Shown here: one piece after another, positions 5,990-6,049 of the stretch
Layout of the letters: each line of letters begins with the position of its first letter
Numbering within the stretch: the first letter of the stretch is position 1
DNA from: Ponticaulis sp.
Lineage (GTDB): Bacteria > Pseudomonadota > Alphaproteobacteria > Caulobacterales > Hyphomonadaceae
DNA length: 6,049 nt
Assembly: GCA_002699325.1 (NCBI GenBank)
Contig: PABS01000046.1
Location: forward strand, 43,797-49,845
Reading direction: 5' to 3'
Notes under the pieces: generated by a model
Seen by the model: only the letters and a program-made list of their open reading frames with translations
What the model was told of the DNA's origin: nothing
Databases searched by the model: none
Position numbers and translations under genes: made by a program

Positions 5990-6049
5990 CTAAATCGTGA
6001 CGCGCTGAACAAAGCTGAACATCTCAACAGCAAGAGAAAGACTGGCGAC
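5990..6049 (-). CDS. Possible 3' end of a convergent unidentified gene
   Basis: On the minus strand one frame is open from the right edge for 19 codons (ending FSFVQRVTI) and stops at TAG (plus 5990-5992), 20 bp before the terminator dyad. Gene position, convergent orientation and a terminator with a U-run on this strand make a real gene end plausible. The fragment is too short to recognise a family, and 19 open codons can occur by chance. The other explanation is plain intergenic DNA. Confidence 0.35.
   Translation of the reverse strand, partial: VASLSLAVEMFSFVQRVTI

Noticed and set aside
1..6049. CRISPR arrays, insertion sequences, tRNA/rRNA genes, prophage or defence genes
   Set aside because: Nothing of the kind seen: no repeated spacer-like units, no inverted-repeat ends or transposase frames, and every long stretch is accounted for by core genes.

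Overview
The window is ordinary core chromosome of a Gram-negative bacterium, most likely an alphaproteobacterium of the Caulobacter/Hyphomonas kind. This is an inference from protein style, moderate-to-high GC (mid-50s percent by eye) and gene order; I cannot fix the genus. An LPS-export permease pair proves a lipopolysaccharide outer membrane. I see no phage, transposon, CRISPR array, tRNA or rRNA, and no gap over 300 bases without a gene. I found no convincing undescribed system.

Layout. Bases 1-1034 (minus) hold the N-terminal ~344 codons of topA (DNA topoisomerase I), cut by the left edge. Upstream of it, on the same strand, are lptG (1102-2217) and lptF (2217-3356), the two permease subunits of the LPS-extracting ABC transporter, joined by a one-base TAATG stop/start overlap. 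A 107-bp divergent intergenic region (3357-3463) separates lptF from the plus-strand genes pepA (3464-4930, M17 leucyl aminopeptidase) and holC (4933-5382, DNA polymerase III chi subunit), which are 2 bp apart. After a 106-bp spacer with a good sigma70-type promoter comes ndk (5489-5911, nucleoside diphosphate kinase). It ends at a strong hairpin terminator (5934-5970) that is nearly symmetrical and probably works in both directions. The last 60 bases may be the 3' end of a convergent minus-strand gene.

How the genes relate. lptF-lptG form one transcription unit, possibly reading through to topA, although a TTGACT box just before topA hints at a separate promoter. pepA-holC form a second unit, divergent from lptF. 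The same pepA-holC versus lptF-lptG divergence is known from Escherichia coli, so this is an old conserved arrangement. ndk has its own promoter. The functions are housekeeping: DNA supercoiling, LPS export, peptide turnover, clamp-loader function and nucleotide balance.

Points worth a second look are regulatory: an in-frame ATG for ndk lying almost on the predicted transcription start, a perfect AGGAGG serving a 9-codon mini-ORF that overlaps the pepA start, two abutting GANTC sites at the lptF start codon, and the lptG-topA junction.
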